In this document: piece by piece, positions 8,052 to 15,177 of the stretch
How positions within the stretch are numbered: the stretch's first letter is position 1
Layout: the number at the start of each line of letters is the position of its first letter
NCBI GenBank assembly: GCA_910588685.1
Contig: CAJUPX010000025.1
Span: forward strand, 1 to 26,190
DNA from: an uncultured Christensenellaceae bacterium
Lineage (GTDB): Bacteria; Bacillota; Clostridia; Christensenellales; Borkfalkiaceae
Length of the DNA: 26,190 bases
Direction: 5' to 3'
Program-made: the position numbers and the translations under genes
The notes under the pieces: generated by a model
The model's database searches: none
The model's input: the letters and a program-made list of their open reading frames with translations, nothing else
Told to the model about the DNA's origin: nothing

Positions 8052-8597
8052 ATGACTTTAATACAGATTATAGATACTTTCACCTTTTACGGCGCGGACG
8101 TTATTTTGCTTGCCTGGCTTACCAACGTAACCGTATATCTGCTGAAAATAAGCGTATTAAAAAAAATGCAGAAAAAACTTTTGACCTTTGTGCCGTTTAT
8201 AACGGGCACCGTGCTTTACGCGGCGTACGCCGCCGTGCGCAATTTAAGTTTTACGTATATTTTTGCTAATTATACGCAGATACTCGAACACGGACTGTCG
8301 GTCGGCGCGGTTTCTACGCTATTATACGTAATTTACGAGCAGTTTGTGCGGCAGGATAAAAGCCTTACGGCTCGCGAGGGGGTAATTAAGGCGCTTATAG
8401 CGGGTTTTGTGCCCACGGATAAGCAGGAACGTACGGCAAAGCTTATTGCCGAAGCCGTTGCAAAAGACGTAACGGGCAGCGGCGCGGAGCGCGCGGCGGA
8501 GATACTTTTTAATAACTCCGGCGAAGACGTTACCGAAAAGGAAATTGCTTTACTGTCCAAATTAATTATAGAAGCCCTTTCCGGCCTGCACGAATAG
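8052..8597 (+). CDS. Small integral membrane protein, unknown function
   Basis: I do not recognise this protein. The ATG at 8052 is preferred to a GTG at 8001 because GGAG stands 6 nt before it; this gives 181 aa. The N-terminal half has two or three membrane segments (about residues 8-32, 42-62 and 72-95) with a basic VLKKMQKKLL between the first two. The C-terminal half, about 80 residues, is soluble and helical, with KQERTAKLIAEAVAKDV and EKEIALLSKLIIEAL. Size and layout recall phage-type holins or small membrane scaffolds, but there are no phage genes nearby and I would not call it a holin. The gene is alone: it is divergent from trmB and closed by a strong terminator. Confidence 0.65.
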   Translation: MTLIQIIDTFTFYGADVILLAWLTNVTVYLLKISVLKKMQKKLLTFVPFITGTVLYAAYAAVRNLSFTYIFANYTQILEHGLSVGAVSTLLYVIYEQFVRQDKSLTAREGVIKALIAGFVPTDKQERTAKLIAEAVAKDVTGSGAERAAEILFNNSGEDVTEKEIALLSKLIIEALSGLHE

Positions 8598-8607
8598 TCC
8601 CGCGCGG

Positions 8608-8635
8608 TCTTCCCCCTTTTAGGGGGAAGATTTTT
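8608..8635 (+). terminator. Strong intrinsic terminator
   Basis: TCTTCCCCCT, TTT loop, AGGGGGAAGA, then TTTTT. A 10-bp perfect stem and U-tract, 10 nt after the stop codon of the membrane protein gene. Confidence 0.92.
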
Positions 8636-8705
8636 GCAATTTTCCGGAGAAATAAGGCGTTTTTTGCATAATCGGCGCGATTTGAAAAAAATTTGTGAAA
8701 AAACG

Positions 8706-8734
8706 TTGACAAAACAAACTTTGCATAGTATAAT
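8706..8734 (+). promoter_or_regulatory. Near-consensus sigma-A promoter of the SipW module
   Basis: TTGACA (8706-8711), 17-nt spacer, TATAAT (8729-8734): both hexamers are perfect. This is the strongest promoter in the window and implies high expression of the secreted protein behind it. Confidence 0.9.
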
Positions 8735-8740
8735 TCAAAC

Positions 8741-8843
8741 GAAGCGTGAAAGTTTACGCTGTTTTTGCGTTTCGTTTTAAAATAATTGTTAACCCTTTTA
8801 AGGGCGGCAAAAATATATTATAAATGAAGGAAGGTATTTATTT
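8741..8843 (+). promoter_or_regulatory. About 100-nt leader of the SipW module
   Basis: From the predicted start site to the ATG. It opens with a small hairpin AGCGT (8743-8747) / ACGCT (8756-8760) followed by TTTTT, then a CCCTT/AAGGG hairpin at 8793-8804, and ends with AAGGAAGG just before the start codon. The first stem may stabilise the 5' end or act as a weak attenuator. No known riboswitch is recognised. Confidence 0.4.
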
Positions 8844-9653
8844 ATGAACAAGAAAAAAATTATTGCGATAGGTGCAACCGCTACTTCTCTGTTACTTATC
8901 GCAGGCATCGGCGTTGCAACCTGGGCTATTACCAGCACCAACGGAAAAGTAACTACACCCGGCGATAACATCGACATCGGCGTTGTTCCCCCTGAATATA
9001 CCGACGCAGACTGGGGCACGATAGCTATTAACAATGCAAATGATTTCAGAGTAGCGTTCGACCAGAACCAGATTTTATTTACAACCGGAATGACCGCAAA
9101 CTCGGAGTGGGAAGGTTTTTATGATCTCCCCGAAACAACCACGCATATAACGGCAACCTGGTCGTTGACCAAAACGGACGACACTGCTCCTAATCTTCTT
9201 GACGGCAGCGTTGAATTCTATGCTTATATTTATCTTGAAAACACAACGCAGGTTGGCCCTGAAAAATTTACCGATTACGTTGATTTTGTAACGAGCGGTT
9301 CGGGCGACGCTTGGACTAACGTTAGCGGCGCGTCTAAACAGGTAATCAGTGCAAAAGCCATAACCAAAGGCGACAAAGTAATAACAGGTTATTTGTGCTA
9401 TGAATATCAGCTTGCAGTAGGAACTTCAAACAATATGGGCGTTACAGTTCCTTTAAACAGCGGCGCACCTGCCTGGGTAAGCGGCAAAATTACGCTTACA
9501 ATCAACCTTGACAATCTGCTTTTATACAAGGACGGTAAATTTAACGATTTGGAAAATGATTTACCTACATTCCAGACCGTTGCAACCCAAGTAACCAACC
9601 CTGTTAAAGTAGTTATCGAAGCCAGGTCAAAAGAAGAAGCAGCTAAAAACTAA
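8844..9653 (+). CDS. SipW-dependent secreted protein, TasA/camelysin-like
   Basis: A 269-aa exported protein with the signal peptide style processed by SipW peptidases: MNKKK, a hydrophobic core LLLIAGIGVATWAI, then a Thr/Ser/Asn-rich mature start. The body is rich in Thr, Asn and beta-forming residues, with strands such as SVEFYAYIYLEN and ITLTINLDNLLLYK. It ends with a soluble Ala/Glu/Lys tail. No LPXTG sorting motif or membrane anchor is visible, so it is released or assembled outside. TasA forms biofilm fibres and camelysin is a surface protein, sometimes assigned to peptidase family M73. I see no classical zinc motif here, so a structural role is more likely than proteolysis. Strong promoter, AAGGAAGG ribosome-binding site, and the next gene encodes the matching peptidase. 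Confidence 0.8.
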   Translation: MNKKKIIAIGATATSLLLIAGIGVATWAITSTNGKVTTPGDNIDIGVVPPEYTDADWGTIAINNANDFRVAFDQNQILFTTGMTANSEWEGFYDLPETTTHITATWSLTKTDDTAPNLLDGSVEFYAYIYLENTTQVGPEKFTDYVDFVTSGSGDAWTNVSGASKQVISAKAITKGDKVITGYLCYEYQLAVGTSNNMGVTVPLNSGAPAWVSGKITLTINLDNLLLYKDGKFNDLENDLPTFQTVATQVTNPVKVVIEARSKEEAAKN

Positions 9654-9662
9654 TTGAATAAC

Positions 9663-9721
9663 TCTTCCTTACGGGAAGACAATTAAAAGTATGTAAGGGA
9701 GAGCCTTTTGGCTCTCCCTTT
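9663..9721 (+). terminator. Two hairpins between cargo and signal peptidase genes
   Basis: A small hairpin TCTTCC/GGAAGA (9663-9679) is followed by an 11-bp perfect stem AAGGGAGAGCC (9695-9705), TTTT loop, GGCTCTCCCTT (9710-9720). Only three T follow before an A-run, so it is probably a partial terminator or mRNA-stabilising structure that lowers expression of the peptidase relative to its cargo. Confidence 0.65.
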
Positions 9722-9754
9722 AAAAAAAATTTATAAATTGCAAAAAATAAATAT

Positions 9755-10624
9755 ATGAAGCTTTGTATAACGCCCTCCGTGATTATATTAATTGCCGTTA
9801 TGATTGTCGTAGTGGGGCTGATTTCCGCGGCTTTTATAGTTTTAGGCAGATATTTTGCCAAAACCATAAAAGCGGGCAGGGACGACAAAGAGCTTACCGT
9901 TACTTTAAAAAAGAAGTTTAAAAAGGCGCGGCAAAATTGCAACGGATACGTTGAATTTTTAAATTTGAAAAGCAAAAAACAGAAAACACTGTCTGTAATA
10001 AGCTCGGTATTCTATATTACCGTTACGGTAATTGCCGTGCTTGTTGCGGCGCTGGCAGTATATTCGCGCGCGCGCGAGGGGCAGTTTTTTTTGGGAAACA
10101 GGGCGTACGTAATAATTGCAACGGGCTCTATGTCGCAGCGCAACGAACAAAACCCCTACTTCCGCTATCTTGCAGAGCACCCCGAAGTCACAGACGATAT
10201 GGGGCAGATACCCGTAAGCGCGTTTGTGGAAATTAAACGCGGCAACGGAAATTACAACCTTTACGACGTTGTGGCGTTTGAACACCGCGGAGTAACTTAT
10301 GTGCACCGAATTATCCATATAAGCGAAGACGGACTCTACACTACTATGGGTGATTCAAACAACAGCTCTCTGCCGTTTGAAAAGAATATGCCCGCAAGTA
10401 TGATTATAGGCGTTTACAGCGGCAAACAAAATATTACACTCGGCAAAATTCTTACGTTTTTAAAATCGAATATAGGCATAATAACTCTGGCGGCGCTTAT
10501 AGCGTTTCTGTTTATGGCGAGCATTGCCAAAACGTACGTAACAAACGCTTCCGCCGAACGAACCAGGACTATAGCCGAAAACCTTGACCGTCAAAACGGC
10601 ATTTTAGGCAAAGACGACCGGTAA
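9755..10624 (+). CDS. sipW: SipW-type signal peptidase I
   Basis: Membrane serine peptidase that removes signal peptides from a dedicated set of exported proteins. The catalytic Ser is Ser125 in ATGSMS; DVVAFEHRGVTYVHRI carries His184 where bacterial housekeeping enzymes have Lys, the mark of the SipW/ER (archaeal-eukaryotic) type; Asp200 lies in TMGDSNNS. At 289 aa it is longer than B. subtilis SipW. There is an extra N-terminal membrane segment (about 8-32) with a basic stretch, a second one (about 79-101) before the active site, and a C-terminal one (about 232-252). The Ser-to-His interval is 59 residues, with an insert around NEQNPYFRYLAEHPEV. No good Shine-Dalgarno site precedes the ATG, so a later start is possible. 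Flanked on both sides by likely substrates. Confidence 0.88.
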   Translation: MKLCITPSVIILIAVMIVVVGLISAAFIVLGRYFAKTIKAGRDDKELTVTLKKKFKKARQNCNGYVEFLNLKSKKQKTLSVISSVFYITVTVIAVLVAALAVYSRAREGQFFLGNRAYVIIATGSMSQRNEQNPYFRYLAEHPEVTDDMGQIPVSAFVEIKRGNGNYNLYDVVAFEHRGVTYVHRIIHISEDGLYTTMGDSNNSSLPFEKNMPASMIIGVYSGKQNITLGKILTFLKSNIGIITLAALIAFLFMASIAKTYVTNASAERTRTIAENLDRQNGILGKDDR

Positions 10625-10628
10625 AATT

Positions 10629-11138
10629 ATGAATAAACTCAACGTAATGCAAAAGTTTATAGCTTTTATTGCAGCGTGCGTATCGCTCGTTGCGGTTTTT
10701 GCGTTGAGCGGCAGCGGATACTCGCAATGGACGTATGTAAAAAGCGGCTCGGCTCTTTCGGAGCCCGCTAATTTTGACTGCGGACTGACCGTTTGGTATC
10801 ACTCTGCAACCGTTTACGACCCCGACGGCAATATCCTTTGGCATAAAAACGACTATTTAAAAGGCGAAACCGTAACGATAAACGACGTTATTACAATTGA
10901 CGGCGAAGACGGCACGCAAACCCTTACTCTTGCAAAATCTGTTTACAACTATCTTACTGCGCTTACGTTCAGACGCGCATACTTAGCCGACGAAAACGGC
11001 GTTGAAATATGCTCGTTTAAAAAGAGAACAAACGAAGACGAATATTTAACGATAGCCTCCGGGCAATGGGTGTTAAACTTTCACGATATAGATTTATCGG
11101 CTGTTAAAAACTATATATTCAAATTAGTAATAAATTAA
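10629..11138 (+). CDS. Short secreted protein, probable second SipW substrate
   Basis: A 169-aa protein starting 4 nt after the sipW stop codon, so translation is probably coupled. It has an N-terminal hydrophobic segment (about 9-29) that runs straight into SGSGYSQWTYVKSGSALSEP. This is like the signal end of the TasA-like neighbour and of SipW cargoes in general, where a small residue, Tyr or Trp cluster marks the cleavage region. The mature part is short, polar and beta-rich (LTVWYHSATVYDPDGNI, ALTFRRAYLADENGVEI), with two Cys in the body. I do not recognise a family. By position it could be an anchor, minor subunit or assembly partner of the TasA-like protein, comparable in role to TapA, but sequence does not prove this. 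Two hairpins close the operon. Confidence 0.65.
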   Translation: MNKLNVMQKFIAFIAACVSLVAVFALSGSGYSQWTYVKSGSALSEPANFDCGLTVWYHSATVYDPDGNILWHKNDYLKGETVTINDVITIDGEDGTQTLTLAKSVYNYLTALTFRRAYLADENGVEICSFKKRTNEDEYLTIASGQWVLNFHDIDLSAVKNYIFKLVIN

Positions 11139-11139
11139 A

Positions 11140-11192
11140 AAGCCCGGCTGTGCCGGACTTTTATTATTTCCGCCGTTAACGGCGGATTTTTT
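11140..11192. terminator. Paired terminators between converging SipW and ger operons
   Basis: First stem AAGCCCGGC/GCCGGACTT (11140-11160, one mismatch) has T-rich tails on both strands. The second, CCGCCG/CGGCGG with loop TTAA (11170-11185), is followed by TTTTTT and ends plus-strand transcription. The first probably ends the minus-strand ger operon. Confidence 0.85.
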
Positions 11193-11193
11193 G

Positions 11194-12519
11194 TTAGCTG
11201 ACGCTCTGTATATCTATATTATATTTTACCCGAATACGGGAGAGCAAATCGTTTGAAAAGGCGTCGTAATACTTGTTGTTGAATTTATATAACATTTCCT
11301 TAAGCCCCAAAAGGTCGCTGTCGGTTTTAACGCACTGCTCAATAAGCCCGTTAAAACACCGTTCCATTTCCTTGTTGGCGCTCTGTAAAATCACGTTTGA
11401 AACCTCGTCGTCTTTCATAATTTTTTCGGGGTCCACCACTACCCGGACGCCCTGTATAAGCGCTTTGGCTTTAAAACTTATAGTCACCTCTGGCACACCG
11501 TTGTTTACTTTTAAATCCACTCCGCTCTTTACGTATTTTAGACCGAGCGTGTAATGCAAATCCTCCGCGTCGCATTGCAACACCGCAACCCTGATTTTAT
11601 TTACAAGCACGGCAAGCGCAAACGACTGGGTATCGTCAAGCACGCCCTTAAAATGTCCCTCTGAAAAAAACGCCGTTTTGTGGGTTACGAACTCCACCGT
11701 CTGACCGCCGCTCTGTCCGCTCTGTCCGCTTTGACCCTGCTGACCGCCTCCGCCGCCCGAGCCGCCGCTCTGCCCCTGCTCTCCGCCTTGACCGCCCTGA
11801 CCGCTTTGACCCTGCTGCCCTTGCTGTTCTCCGCCCTGTTGCTCGTCCTGCGGAATAGGCTCGCCGCCCTTATTGCCTCCGTTGCCGCCATCCTGCGACG
11901 TGCCGGGCATTACCGGCTGAACGTAGGACATAAAACACGCCCGGCTCTTCGAGTATTCCAAAAGCGCAATATCCTTTAAGTTCTGGGCAATAGCGTTACC
12001 CGATTTGTTAATCTCGTCTGACAGAACGTTACGGATAGCCTCGGACGTGCGGTCTGAAACCTCCGATTTCATAGCGAGCATATCGGACGCGTTGCCTTCG
12101 CACATAGCCACCAAAGTAGTAAGCTCGGAATAATTTTTTCTGTAAAAACAGCCGAGCACTCTGAACACGTCTTTATCGCGGCACGTTTCGCCTACCAGAA
12201 TAAGCTGGCAAAATTGAAGCTTGGGATACAAGCCGAGCTTACTGTTTATTTCGTCAAGCGCGTCGGCTATGGTCAGCCCGCTGCCCTGCACGAGAGTGTA
12301 TTTAATGTTTTCGCCGCTTTGCGAGGGCTGCGGAACGGCAACTTCGGCGGTTACTACAACCTCCTCTTCGGGACAGTCTATGCCGACGGCGGTTATTATT
12401 GAGGTTTTGTGTATATCCATCAGTCCGAAATCGTTGGTAAAAAACAGACCCATAAGCGCAATGAACAGCAGCCAATATAAAACGCTTGAAATTTTTCCTT
12501 TATCCAGCCTTTTTTTCAT
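11194..12519 (-). CDS. gerC: Spore germination protein, Ger(x)C family, atypical
   Basis: Third subunit of a GerA-type nutrient receptor in the spore inner membrane. The 441-aa product carries the family's N-terminal region (KTSIITAVGIDC, VVTAEVAVPQ, ADALDEINSKLG, KLQFCQLILVGE) and C-terminal domain (GVDLKVNNGVPEVTISFKAK, up to LLSRIRVKYNIDI). Two points are unusual. The N-terminus is a plain membrane segment (about 12-28) with no lipobox Cys, whereas GerAC-type subunits are normally lipoproteins. Residues about 202-273 form a Gly/Gln/Ser-rich insert (for example QGQSGQGGQGGEQGQ) placed between the two conserved domains. AAGGAG before the ATG lies inside the preceding gene, and the coding regions overlap by 20 nt. 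It is the last gene of the operon. Confidence 0.88.
   Translation of the reverse strand: MKKRLDKGKISSVLYWLLFIALMGLFFTNDFGLMDIHKTSIITAVGIDCPEEEVVVTAEVAVPQPSQSGENIKYTLVQGSGLTIADALDEINSKLGLYPKLQFCQLILVGETCRDKDVFRVLGCFYRKNYSELTTLVAMCEGNASDMLAMKSEVSDRTSEAIRNVLSDEINKSGNAIAQNLKDIALLEYSKSRACFMSYVQPVMPGTSQDGGNGGNKGGEPIPQDEQQGGEQQGQQGQSGQGGQGGEQGQSGGSGGGGGQQGQSGQSGQSGGQTVEFVTHKTAFFSEGHFKGVLDDTQSFALAVLVNKIRVAVLQCDAEDLHYTLGLKYVKSGVDLKVNNGVPEVTISFKAKALIQGVRVVVDPEKIMKDDEVSNVILQSANKEMERCFNGLIEQCVKTDSDLLGLKEMLYKFNNKYYDAFSNDLLSRIRVKYNIDIQSVS
11700..11915 (-). repeat. Minisatellite-like coding repeat in gerC
   Basis: Degenerate 9- to 12-nt units (such as ccgctctgt and ctgaccgc variants) encode the GQS/GGQ-rich insert of GerC. 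Near-identical neighbouring units make slipped-strand length changes in multiples of three likely. Confidence 0.75.
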
Positions 12520-13576
12520 TTTTTCTCCTTTTCAGCGTCCACGCAAGCAGGGGAATTGCCAACACAAAAATTATTGACGGTATCCAGAACCAGCCCGTAA
12601 ACAACTCGTAAATAGCGCCGTAATATTTATCGAAAATCAACACGGTAAGAGCAAACAGCGCGTTTATAACCAAAGAAACTACGGCGAGTCTGTCCGTACC
12701 TATGCATTTAGCCGCCGTGTGTACGCCGAGCTGGATATTCAGAACCAGAGAGAACAGCAGAACTACTTCCAAAACGAAAAGTATGAGCAAATCTATTCTG
12801 CCTATAGATTCAATCGCCGAGAAAAACAGCGAAGTGCGGGCGATTGCAAAAGTACGCGACGAAGCTATTCCGCCGTATATGCCCTGGAATATTGCAAGGA
12901 AAAACAGCACGGTAAGCGCGCCGGCGGCATAGCTTAAAGTAATTTTTGCAGCGTCGCCCTTGCGGTATTTGAAATGCCCCATAAACATCAAAAGCCAGCA
13001 CGGCTCTGTAAACCAGAGCGCGGTGTCGCCCACGCCTTTTATAATGTCCGCGGGCGGCTCTTTGAGCATTGGCAAAAGCGTAACGAACTTCGCTTCGCCT
13101 ACGCCCATTAAAAATATAAGCGTCATACAAACGGCAAAGATAGGCGCGCATATGTCGGCGCACCTGCCTATGTTGGTAAAAGATTTGCAGGCTGCATAAG
13201 CCGTGAATATGAAAAACGGTAAAAATACCACACGCGTTGACGTGGTGTCGTAAAATATAGCGTGGATATACTGCTCGTGTTCAAAAATGGGCATAAACGC
13301 CGCAAGCAGAAAATACACGGCAAAAAAGCCGAAAACTACGCGCGCGCCGACCTTGCCCATACTGTCGCGCAAAAGTCCGTAAAAGGTTTTGTCCGTACGC
13401 GAGCTTAAAATAGCAAGGCTGAGTATTACGAGCGTGCTTATTACAAAGTTAACGAGCGCGGGGAACAGCAAATCGCGGCGGCAAGCCGCACTGAGCACCG
13501 ACGGATACATTAAAAGGCGCGAAGCCGCCGTATAAGCAAACAGTATAAAACAAACCTGTCTTGTATTAATCTTCAT
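12500..13576 (-). CDS. gerB: Spore germination permease subunit, GerB family
   Basis: Integral membrane subunit of the germinant receptor, belonging to the amino acid permease-like (APC fold) endospore germination permeases. At 358 aa with about ten hydrophobic segments it has the normal size. Characteristic stretches include the opening INTRQVCFILFAYTAASRLL, the FAVYFLL segment, and the loop LLPMLKEPPADIIKGV before WFTEPCWLLMFMG, which matches the family's conserved middle loop. It ends with a short basic cytosolic tail (TLKRRKNEKKAG). GerB-type subunits are thought to bind the germinant in a pocket like that of amino acid transporters. A GAGG lies 10 nt before its ATG, and it overlaps gerA by 11 nt upstream and gerC by 20 nt downstream, as expected for stoichiometric production. 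Confidence 0.92.
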   Translation of the reverse strand: MKINTRQVCFILFAYTAASRLLMYPSVLSAACRRDLLFPALVNFVISTLVILSLAILSSRTDKTFYGLLRDSMGKVGARVVFGFFAVYFLLAAFMPIFEHEQYIHAIFYDTTSTRVVFLPFFIFTAYAACKSFTNIGRCADICAPIFAVCMTLIFLMGVGEAKFVTLLPMLKEPPADIIKGVGDTALWFTEPCWLLMFMGHFKYRKGDAAKITLSYAAGALTVLFFLAIFQGIYGGIASSRTFAIARTSLFFSAIESIGRIDLLILFVLEVVLLFSLVLNIQLGVHTAAKCIGTDRLAVVSLVINALFALTVLIFDKYYGAIYELFTGWFWIPSIIFVLAIPLLAWTLKRRKNEKKAG

Positions 13577-14999
13577 TTTTTTTGAGCCTCACTTTATCGT
13601 CGGAGTTGAACACTCCCGGGCGTTTTTCGAGCGCGAACATATTTGCTTTGACCAGGCTGTCGTATAAATCGCTTTTTACGAGCGGGGCAAACGGAGCAAG
13701 CAGCGGCACGCCGTAGCTCTGTTCGTTTACAAGATAACAGATTATATACGCGCCTAAAATAACCATAGAAAACGGACCGAGACTGCCCGCAACGATTAAA
13801 AACATCCAGCGCAGCATAGTTGTCGTTTCAATGTTGCTCGGCACGGTGTACAGGCAGATTGCCGAAAACGCTATTATAATTATAGCCGGCGTGGATATAA
13901 TTCCCGCTTTTACCGCCGTATCGCCGAGCACGAGCGCGCCGACAACCGACAGCGCAAGCCCTACGTATTTGGGCATTCGTATGGACGCTTCGTTTAAAAC
14001 TTCGAGCACAAACAGCGTTAAAAACATCTCCACGCTCGGCGTCAGCGCAAGCCCCGCAACCGAGCTGGATATATTCATCAGCAGTTTAAAGGGAATTATC
14101 TGTATTTTGAAGAGCTGCGCCGTTATATAAAGCGCTGGCAGAAAAATTCCGACCATAAGCGCAAGCACGCGCAGTATGCGCAGCGCGGTTGCTCTGTACG
14201 AGGTTATATAATAATCCTCTACCGACTGGAAATCTTCAACCAGCATATACGGAACCGTGAGGCAGATGGGCGAGCCGTCCACAACTATTCCCACTCTGCC
14301 CTCGCAAACCTTGGCGCAGAAAACGTCGGGCTTTTCGGCTATACCGCACTGTTTGAAAAGCGAGCGCGGATGACGCGTCATAAAATTGGATATATACGAC
14401 GAATCCGCCACAATGTCTATTTCGTTGTTTTTTATCTGCTTTTCTATTTTTTCGGGCAGACCCTTGGGGCAGGTGCCCTCGATATAAACTATTGCAACGG
14501 CGGTTTCGGACTTTTTGCCGACCGTTATGGTTTTTACCATAAAATCAGGGGATTTTATACGTTTGCGTATAAGCCCCATATTTATTTTTATGTCCTCTAT
14601 AAATCCCTCGCGGGGCCCGTGGACGGCAACCTGTGTGGGCGGCTCGGCAACGGCGCGGACGGGCGGACTTTTCAGCCCCGCTATCATAAAAGATTTTTCG
14701 CCGTCTATAAATACCGCAACGTTTCCCGCGGAAATCTCTTTTATCGCGTCCTTTATCTTTTCCCCGTCCTTGAATTCGGGCGAGGCAATCATTTTCTTTA
14801 TCTGTTCGTATTCCGCGTCTTTTTTACACTCGGATAACGGTTTAATTACAAGCTCGCCCAAAAGCTCCTTGTTAATCAGACCGTCCGCGTAAATCGCGGC
14901 AAACTTCTTTCCCTCTTTTGACGTAAACTCGAATACGAGCACATCTTCGGACTTCAAAACGTCCTTTACCGCTTTAATATTTTTTTCTAAAGTAGCCAT
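13566..14999 (-). CDS. gerA: Spore germination protein, GerA family
   Basis: Largest subunit of the germinant receptor, proposed to form the ion-conducting oligomer of GerA-type receptors. The start is taken at the ATG at 14999 (MATLEKNIK), giving 477 aa; a TTG six codons upstream is less likely. Residues about 1-240 form the soluble domain, with the family signature EPPTQVAVHGPREGFIEDI followed by NMGLIRKRIKSPDF, and then GRVGIVVDGSPICLTVPYM. The C-terminal half has about five membrane segments with SVEMFLTLFVLEVLNEASIR and MPKYVGLALSVVGALVLGDTAVKAG, all classical GerA sequence. First gene of the gerA-gerB-gerC operon. The GAGG ribosome-binding site lies in the arm of a long hairpin, described separately. 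B. subtilis receptors are sigma-G dependent; I could not find a convincing sigma-G promoter here. Confidence 0.93.
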   Translation of the reverse strand: MATLEKNIKAVKDVLKSEDVLVFEFTSKEGKKFAAIYADGLINKELLGELVIKPLSECKKDAEYEQIKKMIASPEFKDGEKIKDAIKEISAGNVAVFIDGEKSFMIAGLKSPPVRAVAEPPTQVAVHGPREGFIEDIKINMGLIRKRIKSPDFMVKTITVGKKSETAVAIVYIEGTCPKGLPEKIEKQIKNNEIDIVADSSYISNFMTRHPRSLFKQCGIAEKPDVFCAKVCEGRVGIVVDGSPICLTVPYMLVEDFQSVEDYYITSYRATALRILRVLALMVGIFLPALYITAQLFKIQIIPFKLLMNISSSVAGLALTPSVEMFLTLFVLEVLNEASIRMPKYVGLALSVVGALVLGDTAVKAGIISTPAIIIIAFSAICLYTVPSNIETTTMLRWMFLIVAGSLGPFSMVILGAYIICYLVNEQSYGVPLLAPFAPLVKSDLYDSLVKANMFALEKRPGVFNSDDKVRLKKNED

Positions 15000-15083
15000 A
15001 CGGGTATCAAACCTCAAAAATACATTTTTACGGGCACAATCGCAGTTTATACGTCCAAACCGCTTGGGGTTTGCTACCCGTAT
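14998..15083 (-). promoter_or_regulatory. Long-range hairpin covering the gerA start codon and ribosome-binding site
   Basis: Arms at 15083-15066 and 15015-14998 (minus-strand order) match in 16 of 18 positions, with a 50-nt loop. The 3' arm contains GAGG and the A and T of the ATG start codon. In RNA the stem would hide the gerA initiation site. The loop itself can form a small CCAAGCGGTTTGG hairpin. Confidence 0.6.
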
Positions 15084-15126
15084 AACTATTATCGGTAAAA
15101 TTTTTTAAAATATTTATCTAAAACTC

Positions 15127-15155
15127 TTGACAACGAATACTATGTAATGTATAGT
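15127..15155 (+). promoter_or_regulatory. Promoter of the PadR operon
   Basis: TTGACA (15127-15132), 17-nt spacer, TATAGT (15150-15155). Five of six -10 positions match. The leader is about 16 nt. Confidence 0.85.
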
Positions 15156-15158
15156 ATT
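15136..15158. promoter_or_regulatory. Palindromic operator overlapping the -10 box, probable PadR site
   Basis: AATACTAT, 7-nt spacer, ATAGTATT: a perfect 8-bp inverted repeat that covers the -10. PadR-family regulators commonly repress their own operons by binding AT-rich palindromes of this kind, so autoregulation is likely. Confidence 0.7.
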
Positions 15159-15177
15159 ATACGTAGCGGGGTATTTA

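Noticed and set aside
8737..8777. Alternative stem pairing AAACGAAGCG with CGTTTCGTTT before the TasA-like gene
   Set aside because: The left arm lies mostly upstream of the predicted transcription start, so it would not be in the RNA.
11700..11915. Possible CRISPR-like array
   Set aside because: Units are only 9-12 nt, directly adjacent, without spacers, and stay in the GerC reading frame.
11680..11979. Ala/Leu-rich plus-strand frame over the gerC repeat
   Set aside because: It is the mirror of the Gly/Gln/Ser minisatellite and has no start signals.
15084..15126. Sigma-G promoter for the ger operon
   Set aside because: I looked for GAATA-type -35 and CATAMTA-type -10 elements at proper spacing on the minus strand and found none convincing.
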